From: JAXDMK01 sp963790325
Lineage (GTDB): Bacteria; Actinomycetota; Acidimicrobiia; Acidimicrobiales; AC-14
DNA: 64,000 nt
Assembly (NCBI GenBank): GCA_963790325.1
Contig: CAWBNY010000003.1
Location: forward strand, 868,001-932,000
Direction: 5' to 3'
Positions 48,848-57,687 of the stretch are shown in pieces (positions within the stretch are counted from its first letter, which is position 1; every line of letters begins with the position of its first letter). The position numbers and the translations under genes are program-made. The notes under the pieces are model-generated. The model had not been told where the DNA came from, did not search any database, and was given only the letters and a program-made list of their open reading frames with translations.

Positions 48848-50377
48848 ATGCCTCCCGAGCGCCTCCGATTGCGGATCGGCAACCTGGCGAAGGCGGTCCT
48901 CGTGTCCGGTCAGGCTTACCAGGATCCGAAGGACGCCCTCAACGAGTTCGTGTCGAATGCCGCCGACGAGTACGTGGAAGCGGGCCGGCGGGGCGAGCGG
49001 ATCCGGGTCATGTTGCGCCGGAAGGGTCGGTATCCCGTGATCGCGGTCGACGACGTCGGGCGGGGCATGTCGCCCGATCGCCTCCGCCAGATCGCCCGCA
49101 GCCTGTTCGAGTCCACCAAGGCGGGCGACGACCGCACGCTCGGCGAGAAGGCCATCGGCATCCTCGCGTTCCAACAGCTCGGCACCCGCTGTGACGTCGT
49201 CTCCAGGGCCGAGGGCTCCGACGAGACCTGGGTCCTCCGCCTCGAGCGGGGCAAGGCCACCGCCACCCTCGAGCGGGAGAGGAGGAAGGCCCGCCAGGTG
49301 GCCGGCACCACCGTGGTGCTCTCGGACCTGGAGCCGGACGTGCTCCGGGTGCTCACCCAGCGGAAGGTCGTCGACTACCTCCGCGCCCGGCGGGGACCTG
49401 CGCTGGCCCGCGGCGACTACAGCATCGAGGTCGTCGAGGGCCGCTCGGCCGAGGTCGTGACCCCCGAGAAGCCGGAGGGGCTCCGGCTCGAGATCCCGGC
49501 CCATTCCACCCTCTGGGGCCGGATCGAGTTCGCCCTCTACGTCTCGCCGCCCGACGCCCGGCGGCGACGCCGGGTGGCGGTCGTCGGACGCGCCGGCACC
49601 ACCATCGTCGACGACATCACGGAGATCGAGGAGTTCGCGCTGGCGCCGTGGGACAGCGGTCAGGTGGCAGGCGAGGTGGTCTTCGCCGCCCTCCAGCAGA
49701 CGGCCGGTCGGCGGGCGGTGCTGCGCGACCGGGAGGCCTTCCCCGTGTTCGTCGACGCGGTGAAGGCCGTCGAGCCGGCGGTTCGGCGGGCGGCCGAGAA
49801 GCTGGTGCGCGAGGTCGATTCCCAGGCTGCCGACCGCATGGCCGAGACGCTTCGACGCATCTTCGGTCGGGTGCTGAAGGAGCTGGCCGACCTCGACAAT
49901 CCGATGCGGACGTTCGTCGGCGACGAGCCGGGCGAGGGGGCCCTGTTCGATCCGCTCGCACCTGAGGGCACGGGCCCGTCGCAGAACGGCTCGGGCGGGC
50001 CGAGTCCGCGGCCCGGAGTGCCGGAGCTCCCGGAGCTCGACGACATCGGCGTCGATGCGCAGAGCAGTCCTCCGGCACGTGAGGCGCGGCCGGACCGCCG
50101 ACGAACCACCGACCTTCCGTCCGTGAGCCCTGACCCCGATCCGGGTGAGGCCCGGAGCCGGTTCGAGGCGGAGACCGGCATCGTGTTCTACAACGACCGC
50201 CACGAGGACTACCTGGTGGCCAGGGACGACGAAGCCGGTCTGCTCGACTACCTCGCCACCCTGGTCGCCAAGGAGTACGTGCTCTACAACAACCCGCGCG
50301 CGGCCAACGAAGACCTGGCCGAGGAGATGGTCCGCATGCTCGTCCGGGTTCGCCGCCACCTTCCCCGGCGGCGGTGA
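48848..50377 (+). CDS. Orphan GHKL (Hsp90-like) ATPase domain protein
   Basis: 509 residues. The N-terminal 200 form a GHKL ATPase: N-box ALNEFVSNAADEYVE, G1 AVDDVGRGMSPDRL, G2 LGEKAIGILAFQQLGTRCDV, as in Hsp90/MutL/MORC-type HATPase_c_3 domains. Then come a mixed domain (200-330), a charged helix, a disordered Pro-rich linker (about 370-425) and a C-terminal unit (YNDRHEDYLVARDDEAGLLD). TAGCAT six bases before ATG 48848 suggests leaderless initiation. Function unknown; MORC/Hsp90-like orphans occur in defence and in chaperone roles. Confidence 0.85.
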   Translation: MPPERLRLRIGNLAKAVLVSGQAYQDPKDALNEFVSNAADEYVEAGRRGERIRVMLRRKGRYPVIAVDDVGRGMSPDRLRQIARSLFESTKAGDDRTLGEKAIGILAFQQLGTRCDVVSRAEGSDETWVLRLERGKATATLERERRKARQVAGTTVVLSDLEPDVLRVLTQRKVVDYLRARRGPALARGDYSIEVVEGRSAEVVTPEKPEGLRLEIPAHSTLWGRIEFALYVSPPDARRRRRVAVVGRAGTTIVDDITEIEEFALAPWDSGQVAGEVVFAALQQTAGRRAVLRDREAFPVFVDAVKAVEPAVRRAAEKLVREVDSQAADRMAETLRRIFGRVLKELADLDNPMRTFVGDEPGEGALFDPLAPEGTGPSQNGSGGPSPRPGVPELPELDDIGVDAQSSPPAREARPDRRRTTDLPSVSPDPDPGEARSRFEAETGIVFYNDRHEDYLVARDDEAGLLDYLATLVAKEYVLYNNPRAANEDLAEEMVRMLVRVRRHLPRRR

Positions 50378-50396
50378 CAGCAGCCGACGACGACGA

Positions 50397-50876
50397 TCAG
50401 CGGTTCCGGTACGCGCCCATGAGCGCCTCCCGGTCGTCGGCGGAGACGTACTCGACCGCCTCCCGCACGGTCACCCCCGAGGCCCGGTGGGTGCGGGGCC
50501 GCAGCCACGCCACCACCTCATCCGGCCGGCGCTTGCCCTCCTCCCGCAGGACCCAGCCGATCGCCTGGCGGACGAAGAACTCCCTGCCGTCGAGCATGGC
50601 GTCGGCGGAGCCGAGAAAGCGGTCGAGGGGCAGGCCCCGCTTCGGAGGAGGAGGGCAGCGGCCAAGCGGCGGTCGAACACGGTCGAAGTCCCACAGGGCG
50701 CCGACCACGCCCAGCAGCGCCTCCCGGTCGAGGGACGGGGCCAGCCGGCGCACGACCCGGCGGATCTGGCCCACCGTCACCCCGACGAAGTCGAGGTCGG
50801 ACTTGAGGTAGGTCTTCTCGCCCGCCGCCCGCTCCGGGGTTCCTTCGGCCCGCAGATCGTCCTCGACCGCCGCCCG
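50397..50876 (-). pseudogene. DNA alkylation repair protein (AlkD-like), frameshifted
   Basis: HEAT-repeat AlkD pattern: AAGEKTYLKSDLDFVGVTVG, REALLGVVGALWDF, then in another frame VFDRRLAAALLL, and back in the first frame DRFLGSADAMLDGREFFVRQ and AIGWVLREEGKRRPDEVVAW. Two opposing single-base indels, near 50688 and 50645, account for the excursion. No start codon precedes the conserved N-terminus in frame; the first is a GTG at 50780 that would delete it. Either a decayed gene or sequence errors. In other bacteria such proteins remove alkylated bases. Confidence 0.72.
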
Positions 50877-50904
50877 CCGTCGCCAACGGGCCCAACGTCT
50901 GGCT

Positions 50905-51600
50905 CTAGAGGAAAGCGGCCACGGCCAGCGCGGCGTAGCCGAGGGCGACCGCAGCCCGGCCCCGGGGGGCGAACGCCCGCTCCCCCAGACCGATCGCCGT
51001 CAAACCCGCCATGAGCCACCACGCCCCCGGCCGGGCGACCATGGCCAGCATCGCCGGCGCACACAGCCGGGCGCACCACCCGGCCGCCACCGCCCCCGCC
51101 CGGGCACAGTCGGCATCCGCCCCCGGGCCCTCGCCCCGGATGGCCACCGGCCGCCCGCAGCGCACCACTCGCCGGGCCCGTCCCGGCCGAAGGACGAGGA
51201 CGGCCGACACCCCCGCGGCCAACGCCGCCAGCGCCGGCGCCGACACCAACCCGGCGGTGACCAGCTCGACCACCACGTGCAGCCCCAACGCCAGCACCAC
51301 CCACATCCCCAGGAAGGAGGCGAAGGCGACCACGACCGACCGGCGGGCCCGCCACCACGGGCTGGCCGTCGCCACCCGACGTACGAGCGGAACGGCGAAG
51401 CCGCCCATCGCCGCCACCACCATGGCGGCGACCCCGCCGATGTGGGACAGGTGCCCGCCGAGCGGGTGCAGCCCCCCGCCGCGGAGCACGAACGCCCAGG
51501 CCAGGGCGGATGCGACGACGGGCAGCACCTCCGGCCGGCCGGCGAGGAGGGGGAGTCGGCGGGCCCCGACCGCGGCCGGGGCGGTGGTCGCCAGGGACAC
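50905..51600 (-). CDS. DUF2182-like integral membrane protein
   Basis: 231 residues, about six transmembrane helices. The arrangement CARAGAVAAGWCARLCAPAM, later a glutamate in GLGERAF, resembles DUF2182, predicted metal-binding membrane proteins, although some signature residues differ. The GTG start lies only six bases from the end of the tyrosinase gene, so the two are cotranscribed and may share copper handling. The assignment is by pattern only. Confidence 0.62.
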   Translation of the reverse strand: MSLATTAPAAVGARRLPLLAGRPEVLPVVASALAWAFVLRGGGLHPLGGHLSHIGGVAAMVVAAMGGFAVPLVRRVATASPWWRARRSVVVAFASFLGMWVVLALGLHVVVELVTAGLVSAPALAALAAGVSAVLVLRPGRARRVVRCGRPVAIRGEGPGADADCARAGAVAAGWCARLCAPAMLAMVARPGAWWLMAGLTAIGLGERAFAPRGRAAVALGYAALAVAAFL

Positions 51601-51605
51601 GTCCC

Positions 51606-53024
51606 TCAGCCGGCGTACAGGCTGACGCTGCCCACCCGGATCTCGGCGTCGGCGTCGTCCTCCGGCTCCGACCCCTCGACCGGCAGGAGGTCGACCGTGA
51701 GGCGGGACGGGTCCCAGACCCCCTTGGCCTGCAGGCGGTCGACCGTGTCGGTCACGTCGAAGCTGTACCGGATGGGGTGGGCGTCGCGGCCCGTGGGGGC
51801 CGCCTCCGCCGTCCCCGCCTGCTCGATCCCGAAGAAGGAGACCACCCCGGCCAGGTGGTCGTCGCGCTCGTCGCCTGCCGCCCCGGCCGGGAGGTTGAGG
51901 TAGACGCCGTAGACGACACCCGGGTTCTTGGTGCCCTCGATGTCGGCCAGGTCGAGGTGCATCCGGGGCTTCTCAGCCTGGAGACCGGCCCGCCCCCGGC
52001 GGCGGGGAAGCGGGCCGACCGGCACCTCGGTGGATCCCCCGGACGGGCCGAGGGCCAGGCCCCTCTCGTTGCGGCCGACCATCACCGGCTTCTTCCTGCT
52101 CGGCGGAGCGCTCACGGTGAGCCCGATTCTCCCACCTGGAGCGGGGGCGCGGGGCGGCGCGGGCAGCCCCTCGTACGTGTAGTCGAGTTGGGCCACGTCG
52201 TCGAGGACGTCGCGCACCCGCATGGTGACGGAGGCGCCGGCCGCGTCCCGCAGGCGGAAGCTCCGGCTGAGCCAGGTCTGGGTGGTGGGGTTGACGTTCG
52301 CCGCCCGCTGCCGGCGCCACACGTCCCACAGCCGGTCGATGTTGGAATGGTGGAGCCAGAAGATCGGGTCGAGGGCGGCCAGGTCGGGGTCGGTCATGAG
52401 CCCGCCGTTGCCACCCACCTGGACGTGCACCGGACCGTGGGGCAGGGCCTCCACCTCGCCGAACGCCGGCCCCTGGTGGGCGAAGCCGGTCTGGGGTCCT
52501 CCGAACCCGGTGGCCGCCCCCGCGTTGGTGAAGAACGTCCTGGCCAGAGCGGTGTCGGTGCGGACGACGGCCGCCGGCATCGCCGTCCCCGCGTTCACGC
52601 TCGCCCGGCGCCGGCTGACGAGGAGGGGGTTGGCCGAGTTGTCGGGCATCCGCGCCTGGCGGAAGGCCGGCGGCAGGGCGTTGCCGGGGGCGCCGCGGCT
52701 GTAGTCCCAGAAGGGGAGGGTCCAGTCGGTGGGGCCGCCGGCGGCGTCGACGAACGACCGCACGATGCGCTCGAACTGGTAGAGGTACATGCGGTGCCAC
52801 GGCAGGAAGTACCAGGTGGCGTGCTGGCACTCGTTCCACGGGGCTCCCCGAGGCGGGACCACCCCGGCCCGGCCGTGGATGGCGGCCTGGTAGGCCCAGC
52901 TGCGGGGGTTGGTGTCGGGCAGGGCCTGCATGGCCTTGATGGCGTTGGCGTATGCCACCACGTTGGGGTGCCACGGCCGGGCTGCAGTGCTCAGCCTCCA
53001 GATATCGCGTCGCACGAGTGTCAT
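51606..53024 (-). CDS. Tyrosinase/polyphenol oxidase (type-3 copper protein)
   Basis: 472 residues. CuA site histidines: AAIHGR, then ECQHATWYFLPWHRMYLYQF; CuB site: LPHGPVHVQVGG and LDPIFWLHHSNIDRLWDVWR. The C-terminal 170 residues (after about 300) form a beta domain like the shielding domain of plant-type polyphenol oxidases. No signal peptide or Tat motif. GGAGGG precedes ATG 53024. Oxidises phenols to quinones. A DUF2182-like membrane gene follows in the same transcript. Confidence 0.93.
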   Translation of the reverse strand: MTLVRRDIWRLSTAARPWHPNVVAYANAIKAMQALPDTNPRSWAYQAAIHGRAGVVPPRGAPWNECQHATWYFLPWHRMYLYQFERIVRSFVDAAGGPTDWTLPFWDYSRGAPGNALPPAFRQARMPDNSANPLLVSRRRASVNAGTAMPAAVVRTDTALARTFFTNAGAATGFGGPQTGFAHQGPAFGEVEALPHGPVHVQVGGNGGLMTDPDLAALDPIFWLHHSNIDRLWDVWRRQRAANVNPTTQTWLSRSFRLRDAAGASVTMRVRDVLDDVAQLDYTYEGLPAPPRAPAPGGRIGLTVSAPPSRKKPVMVGRNERGLALGPSGGSTEVPVGPLPRRRGRAGLQAEKPRMHLDLADIEGTKNPGVVYGVYLNLPAGAAGDERDDHLAGVVSFFGIEQAGTAEAAPTGRDAHPIRYSFDVTDTVDRLQAKGVWDPSRLTVDLLPVEGSEPEDDADAEIRVGSVSLYAG

Positions 53025-53086
53025 CGTCGCCCTCCGCCTCACGGATACCGAAGGCCACGGTATCCCTGGCCGGCCGCCGCCGGGGG

Positions 53087-53593
53087 TCAGACGACGAGCA
53101 GGCTGCGCCAGTCCGAGAGCCGTTGGCGAACCTGGGCCGGCGTCATCCGCAGCGTCGCCTCCGGGACCCGGTCGACGATCTTGCGCTGGTCCCAGTAGTG
53201 GTGGCCGGCGCCGGCGAAGAGGGGCTTGCGGAAGGCGACCAGCTCGGGAACGGCGTCGCCCAGGTAGCCCCACACGGTGAAGGCCAGCTCGAGGTCGTGG
53301 ATCACCGGCGCCCGCCCGAACAACGACGCCCGGGCCATGGCCACCCCGACGCAGCCGGCCTCGACGTCGTGGCGGTGCTCGCCCGCCGCCAGCTGGAGGC
53401 GGTCGCCGAAGCGGCGGACGAGGACGAGGGCGTAGCCCTGGTCGGGCCCCTGGCGGCCGAGCTTCGGACCGACCGGCTGCCGGCCGGTGAGGTCGGCGGG
53501 ACGAGCCGCCTTCCACGCCTTGGCCGGCGGGATGGGTGTGCCCGTGCGGGCCTTGTCGGCCAGGCGGATGGGCACGTGCTCGGGAGCGGCCAT
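53087..53593 (-). CDS. Conserved hypothetical protein (168 aa)
   Basis: Soluble protein without recognised motif. Visible features: a basic N-terminal third with HVPIRLADKARTGTPIPPAK, then ALVLVRRFGDRLQLAAGEHR, HDLELAFTVWGYLGDAVPEL and a C-terminal helix DWRSLLVV. TAGAGT eight bases before ATG 53593 suggests a leaderless mRNA. It looks like a conserved actinobacterial protein. It is downstream of ilvE but has its own promoter element. Confidence 0.7.
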   Translation of the reverse strand: MAAPEHVPIRLADKARTGTPIPPAKAWKAARPADLTGRQPVGPKLGRQGPDQGYALVLVRRFGDRLQLAAGEHRHDVEAGCVGVAMARASLFGRAPVIHDLELAFTVWGYLGDAVPELVAFRKPLFAGAGHHYWDQRKIVDRVPEATLRMTPAQVRQRLSDWRSLLVV

Positions 53594-53604
53594 GTCGGGG
53601 GACT

Positions 53605-54525
53605 CTACGCGTTCACGTAGTCGAGCCAGTTCTTGTAGCGGTCGACCTCGCCCCGGACGGTGGCGAAGTAGGTCTCCTGGATGGCCTTGGTGATGGGTCC
53701 CGGGGGGCCGATCTCCCGGTCGTCGACCGAGCGGATGGGAACCACCTCGGCGGCGGTGCCGGTGAGGAAGGCCTCCTCGGCCAGGTAGAGGTCGGTGCGG
53801 AGCAGGTTGGCCTCGGCCACCTCGTAGCCGTGGTCGCGGGCGATGGTGCTGACCGAATCCTGGGTGATGCCCTCGAGGGCGCCGGCGGCCACCGGTGGGG
53901 TGAGGATGCGACCCTTCTTGACGATGAAGAGGTTCTCGCCCGTGCACTCGCTGACGTAGCCCTGGGGCGACAGGAGGATGGCCTCGTCGTATCCGGCCTT
54001 GAGCGCCTCCACCTTGGCCATCGACGAGTTGCCGTACATCCCCGTCCCCTTGGCCGCCACCGGCACCGCGTTGGGGTCGTGGCGCTGCCAGCTGGAGATC
54101 TTGCACCGGACGCCCTCCCGGATGCCCTTGTCGCCCAGGTAGGTCCCCCACGGCCACACCGCGATGGACACGTTGACCGGGCAGGGCAGCGGGTTGAGCC
54201 CCATCTCCCCGTAGCCCAGGTAGACGATGGGGCGGATGTAGCAGGCGTCGAGGTTGTTGACCCGGACGGTGTCCTTGACCGCCTCGATCAGGTCCTCGGG
54301 CGAGTAGGGGATGTCGATCAGGTAGACCTTGGCGCTGCTGAACAGCCGGTGGATGTGATCGGTGAGCCGGAACACGGCCGCCCCCCTGTCGGTGGCGTAG
54401 GCCCGGATGCCTTCGAACACCCCACTGCCGTAGTGGAGGGAGTGGGTGAGGATGTGGACCTTGGCGTCCTCCCAGGCGACCAGCTCGCCGTCCATCCAGA
54501 TGCGGTCGACCGTTTGCAGTGGCAT
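53605..54525 (-). CDS. ilvE: Branched-chain amino acid aminotransferase
   Basis: 306-residue fold-type IV PLP enzyme, the last step of valine, leucine and isoleucine synthesis. YGSGVFEGIRAY, YIRPIVYLGYGEMG, the PLP lysine in MYGNSSMAKVEALKAGYDEA (earlier Lys in VAAKGTGMY), CTGENLFIV and FLTGTAAEV are intact. ATG overlaps the leuB stop as TAATG, so leuB-ilvE are cotranscribed. Confidence 0.96.
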   Translation of the reverse strand: MPLQTVDRIWMDGELVAWEDAKVHILTHSLHYGSGVFEGIRAYATDRGAAVFRLTDHIHRLFSSAKVYLIDIPYSPEDLIEAVKDTVRVNNLDACYIRPIVYLGYGEMGLNPLPCPVNVSIAVWPWGTYLGDKGIREGVRCKISSWQRHDPNAVPVAAKGTGMYGNSSMAKVEALKAGYDEAILLSPQGYVSECTGENLFIVKKGRILTPPVAAGALEGITQDSVSTIARDHGYEVAEANLLRTDLYLAEEAFLTGTAAEVVPIRSVDDREIGPPGPITKAIQETYFATVRGEVDRYKNWLDYVNA

Positions 54526-55529
54526 TACCCCTTCAACCTTTCTCGAACGGCGGTGCCGATGTCGGTGGTGCTGCCGCTCACGCCCGCTGCGACCACCGTC
54601 GCGCAGGCGCCGGAGATCTGCCGGGCGGCGTCGGCCTCGCCCAGGAACTCGAGCATCATCGCCGCCGAGCGGATGGCGGCCAGGGGGTTGGCCGACCCGG
54701 TGCCGGCGATGTCGGGCGCCGAGCCGTGGACCGGCTCGAACAGCGACGGCCCGGTGCGGTCGGGGTTGAGGTTGGCCGAGGCGGCGGTGCCGATGCCGCC
54801 CGCCACCGCCCCCGCCAGGTCGGTGAGGATGTCGCCGAAGAGGTTGTCGGTGACGATCACGTCGAACCGGCCGGGGGACTCGACCAGGTGGATGCAGGCC
54901 GCGTCGACGTGGCAGTAGGCGGTGGTCACCCCGGGGTGCTCGGTCGCCACCTCCTGGAACGTCCGCCGCCAGAGGTCGCCGGCGAAGGCGAGGACGTTGG
55001 TCTTGTGGACGAGGGTGAGATGGCGCCGGGGCCGGGCCTCGGCCTGGGCGAAGGCGAAGCGGACGCAGCGCTCGACGCCCCGCCGGGTGTTGACCGAGCC
55101 CTGGGTGGCCACCTCGAACGGGGTGCCCTTGCGCAGGAAGCCGCCCTCGCCGGCGTAGACGCCCTCGGTGTTCTCCCGGACGACGACGGCGTCGATCTCA
55201 CCGAACGGGCCGGAGGCGGGGCTGTGGAACGGGCGCAGGTTGACGTAGAGGTCGAGCTCGAAGCGCAGGCGGAGGAGAAGGCCCCGCTCGATGAGGCCGG
55301 GGGCGACGCTCGGATGGCCGACCGCGCCCAGGAGGATGGCGTCGACGTTGCGCAGCTCGTCGAGGACGTTGTCGGGGAGAACCTCGCCGGTGCGCAGGTA
55401 GCGGTCGCCGCCCAGGTCGTAGGGGACGATGTCGAGGTCGACGCCGGCGGCGCGCACGGCCCGCAGGGCCTCGGCCACCACCTCGGGACCGATCCCGTCG
55501 CCACCGATGACAGCGATTTTGTGTCCCAC
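54525..55529 (-). CDS. leuB: 3-isopropylmalate dehydrogenase
   Basis: 334 residues. IAVIGGDGIGPEVVAEALRA at the N-terminus, substrate site ENTEGVYAGEGGFLRKGTPF, TLVHKTNVLAFAGDLWRR, the metal-binding DNLFGDILTDLAGAVAGGIG and FEPVHGSAPDIAGTGSANPL motif are conserved. It oxidises 3-isopropylmalate in leucine synthesis with NAD. GTG 55529 with GAGG five bases upstream is the likely start. First gene of the leuB-ilvE unit. Confidence 0.95.
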   Translation of the reverse strand: MGHKIAVIGGDGIGPEVVAEALRAVRAAGVDLDIVPYDLGGDRYLRTGEVLPDNVLDELRNVDAILLGAVGHPSVAPGLIERGLLLRLRFELDLYVNLRPFHSPASGPFGEIDAVVVRENTEGVYAGEGGFLRKGTPFEVATQGSVNTRRGVERCVRFAFAQAEARPRRHLTLVHKTNVLAFAGDLWRRTFQEVATEHPGVTTAYCHVDAACIHLVESPGRFDVIVTDNLFGDILTDLAGAVAGGIGTAASANLNPDRTGPSLFEPVHGSAPDIAGTGSANPLAAIRSAAMMLEFLGEADAARQISGACATVVAAGVSGSTTDIGTAVRERLKG

Positions 55530-55698
55530 AAGGGCCTCAGAAATGGAAAACCGCCCACCAGGGGTGGACGGTCGAGCACACGCCAGCCAGGCGGCGTGCG
55601 CTACGGGAGTACGGGGATCGACAAGCAGGCCATGCCGTCTCGGAGTGTAGCCAACCGACCTGAGGCCGGCACGGGGATACGGGCAGTACGGTCGAGGG

Positions 55699-56166
55699 AT
55701 GGCCGACACACCGCTTTCCCAGGCCGCCTACGAGCGTTTGCGGGACGAGTTGGAGGATCTCACCACCCGGGGTCGGATCGAGGTGGCGAACCGCATCCAG
55801 ACCGCCCGGGAGCTGGGCGACCTGAGCGAGAACGCCGACTACCACGCGGCCCGGGAGGACCAGGGGCGCATGGAGCTGCGCATCCGCCAGCTGACCCAGC
55901 TGCTCGACAAGGTCCAGATCCTCCAGGGCGGCGACAGCAGCGGCCGGGTCACGAGCGGCACCATCGTGTCGCTGCGGTACCAGGGCGACGACGAGGTCGA
56001 GCGCTACCTGGTGGGCTCCATCGAGGAGCGCCGCGACGACCTGCCGGTCATCTCCCCCGCCTCTCCCCTGGGCCAGGCCCTGATGGGGCACTCCACCGGC
56101 GACCGGGTGGACTACGAAGCGCCCCGTGCCACGCTCACGGTCGAGATCGTCGCCATCGACGGCTGA
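55699..56166 (+). CDS. greA: Transcription elongation factor GreA
   Basis: 155 residues. N-terminal coiled-coil with LGDLSENADYHAAREDQGRM, whose acidic tip (Asp-Leu-Ser-Glu-Asn-Ala-Asp) drives transcript cleavage in the polymerase channel, followed by the FKBP-like C-terminal domain (SSGRVTSGTIVSLRY, SPLGQALMGHSTGDRVDYEA). TACGGT six bases before the ATG suggests a leaderless mRNA. An alpha/beta hydrolase follows 25 bp later. Confidence 0.97.
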   Translation: MADTPLSQAAYERLRDELEDLTTRGRIEVANRIQTARELGDLSENADYHAAREDQGRMELRIRQLTQLLDKVQILQGGDSSGRVTSGTIVSLRYQGDDEVERYLVGSIEERRDDLPVISPASPLGQALMGHSTGDRVDYEAPRATLTVEIVAIDG

Positions 56167-56191
56167 GCCGCCGCTGCCGCCGGGGCGGTTG

Positions 56192-56998
56192 GTGGGGCCG
56201 ACGTTCGTCCGGGAGGTTCCGGGGACACCGACGGTGGTGTTGCTGCACGGGCTGACGGCCGCCGCCGACCTGAACTGGTTCGGGGTGTTCGACGGGCTGG
56301 CGGCAGCCGGCTTCGGCGTGGTGTCGGTGGAGCACCGGGGGTACCGGCGGGGCGCGCCGTTGACCGGCAACTGCCGGCTGGAGGACCTGGCCGACGACGT
56401 GGTCGCGGTGGCCGACGGGATGGGCGTGGGCCGGTTCGTGGTCCTCGGCTACTCGATGGGCGGGGCGGTGGCGCAACTGGTGTGGCGCAGGCACCGGGAT
56501 CGGGTGGCGGGCCTGGTCCTGGCCGCCACCGCGGCGGAGTTCGCGGTGTCGGCCCGGGAGCGGATGTCGTCGGCGACCTTGCCGGTCGCCGCCCTCGGGG
56601 CCCGGGTGGTGCCGGCGGTGGCCCGGCGTTTCGTGGGGGGCACCTTGCGCCGGCGGTTCGCGGGCTCGCCGTGGGCCGGATGGGCCGACGCCGAGCTGGC
56701 CCGCCACCGGCCGTCGGTGATGCTGCGCTGGGCGGTGGCACTGGGACGGTTCTCGTCGATGGCGTGGGTCGGGGAGGTCGACGTGCCGACGGCGGTGGTG
56801 GTCATGTCGCGGGACGTGCTGGTGCCCACGGCTCGGCAGCTGGCCCTGGCCGCGACCATCCCCGGCGCGGCTGTGGTCCGGGTGGAGGGCGACCACGGGG
56901 TGTTCGTCACCGACCCGCAGGCGTTCTCGGCCGCCCTGGTGGAGGCGTGCCGCCTGGTCAGCCCCGGCCCCCCTGACGGAGCCCTTCCGAACCGGTGA
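56192..56998 (+). CDS. Alpha/beta hydrolase
   Basis: 268 residues from GTG 56192 (TTG 56189 or GTG 56126 within greA are alternatives). Oxyanion strand TVVLLHGLTAAADLNWFGVF, nucleophile elbow LGYSMGGAVAQL, the acid in VMSRDVLVPTARQLA and the histidine in EGDHGVFV complete the triad. A cap region (about 125-195) is Arg-rich. Substrate unknown. Probably translated with greA, since the gap is 25 bp. Confidence 0.9.
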   Translation: MGPTFVREVPGTPTVVLLHGLTAAADLNWFGVFDGLAAAGFGVVSVEHRGYRRGAPLTGNCRLEDLADDVVAVADGMGVGRFVVLGYSMGGAVAQLVWRRHRDRVAGLVLAATAAEFAVSARERMSSATLPVAALGARVVPAVARRFVGGTLRRRFAGSPWAGWADAELARHRPSVMLRWAVALGRFSSMAWVGEVDVPTAVVVMSRDVLVPTARQLALAATIPGAAVVRVEGDHGVFVTDPQAFSAALVEACRLVSPGPPDGALPNR

Positions 56999-57036
56999 CG
57001 TTTCTTGGGGTCCGGACCCCGGAACGCGTCACCGGT

Positions 57037-57663
57037 TCACCGAGGTTCCCGAAGCTCTCGCTCCACCGCCCGGGCCGCCTCGACGAGGGCCGGGCCGTAG
57101 CGGTCGCCCGGCGAACGGGTGGTGCGCTCGATGGGTCCGGAAACCGAGACGGCGGCGACCAACCCGCCGTCCGGACCGAACACGGGGGCGCTGGCCGAGG
57201 CCACGCCCCGCTCCCGCTCCTCGACGCTCTCGGCCACCGCCGGGGGCGAGGAGGCTCGCAGGACCTTGCCCGCCGACCCCACGTCGAGAGGCAGCGATGC
57301 CCCCACGGGGACGATCGTGCGCAACCCGTGGGGCGACTCCAACGACGCCACGCACAGCCGCCGCTCGCCCCGGCGGACGTAGAGCTGCACGCTCTCGCCG
57401 GTGGCGTCCCGCAGCCGCTCCAGGGCGGGCCGGGCCAGCACCGGCAGCTCCAGACCGGTGAGCCGGGGGCCGAGCCCGAAACGACCGTCTCCGTCACGCC
57501 GCACCAGCCCGTGCACCTCCAGGGCCACCGCCAGCCGGTGGGCGGTGGCCCGGGGCAGGCCGGTGGCCGCCACCAGGTCCCCGAGCGCCAGCGGTCCGGC
57601 CGCCAGCGCGTCCAGGACGGAAACCGCCTTGTCCAGCACCCCGATTCCCGATACGCTTCCCAT
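57037..57663 (-). CDS. ndgR: IclR-family regulator of leucine biosynthesis (NdgR/LtbR-like)
   Basis: 208 residues. N-terminal winged helix (DKAVSVLDALAAGPLALGDL, VAATGLPRATAHRLAVALEV), then the IclR effector domain (SVQLYVRRGERRLCVASLES, GSAGKVLRAS, VSGPIERTT). Divergent and immediately next to leuC, as are NdgR in Streptomyces and LtbR in Corynebacterium, which control leuCD. ATG 57663 follows TATTCT by six bases, a leaderless start. Its product would sit on the short spacer before leuC. Confidence 0.92.
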   Translation of the reverse strand: MGSVSGIGVLDKAVSVLDALAAGPLALGDLVAATGLPRATAHRLAVALEVHGLVRRDGDGRFGLGPRLTGLELPVLARPALERLRDATGESVQLYVRRGERRLCVASLESPHGLRTIVPVGASLPLDVGSAGKVLRASSPPAVAESVEERERGVASASAPVFGPDGGLVAAVSVSGPIERTTRSPGDRYGPALVEAARAVERELREPR

Positions 57664-57687
57664 ATGGCAAGAATAACATCTCACAAT
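57664..57687. promoter_or_regulatory. Divergent ndgR/leuC promoter region
   Basis: Twenty-four bases hold two opposing -10-like elements: TATTCT on the minus strand (57675-57670, six bases before the ndgR ATG) and TAACAT on the plus strand (57674-57679, eight bases before the leuC GTG). They overlap, so transcription in one direction should exclude the other. -35 elements would lie inside the two genes. Confidence 0.65.
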
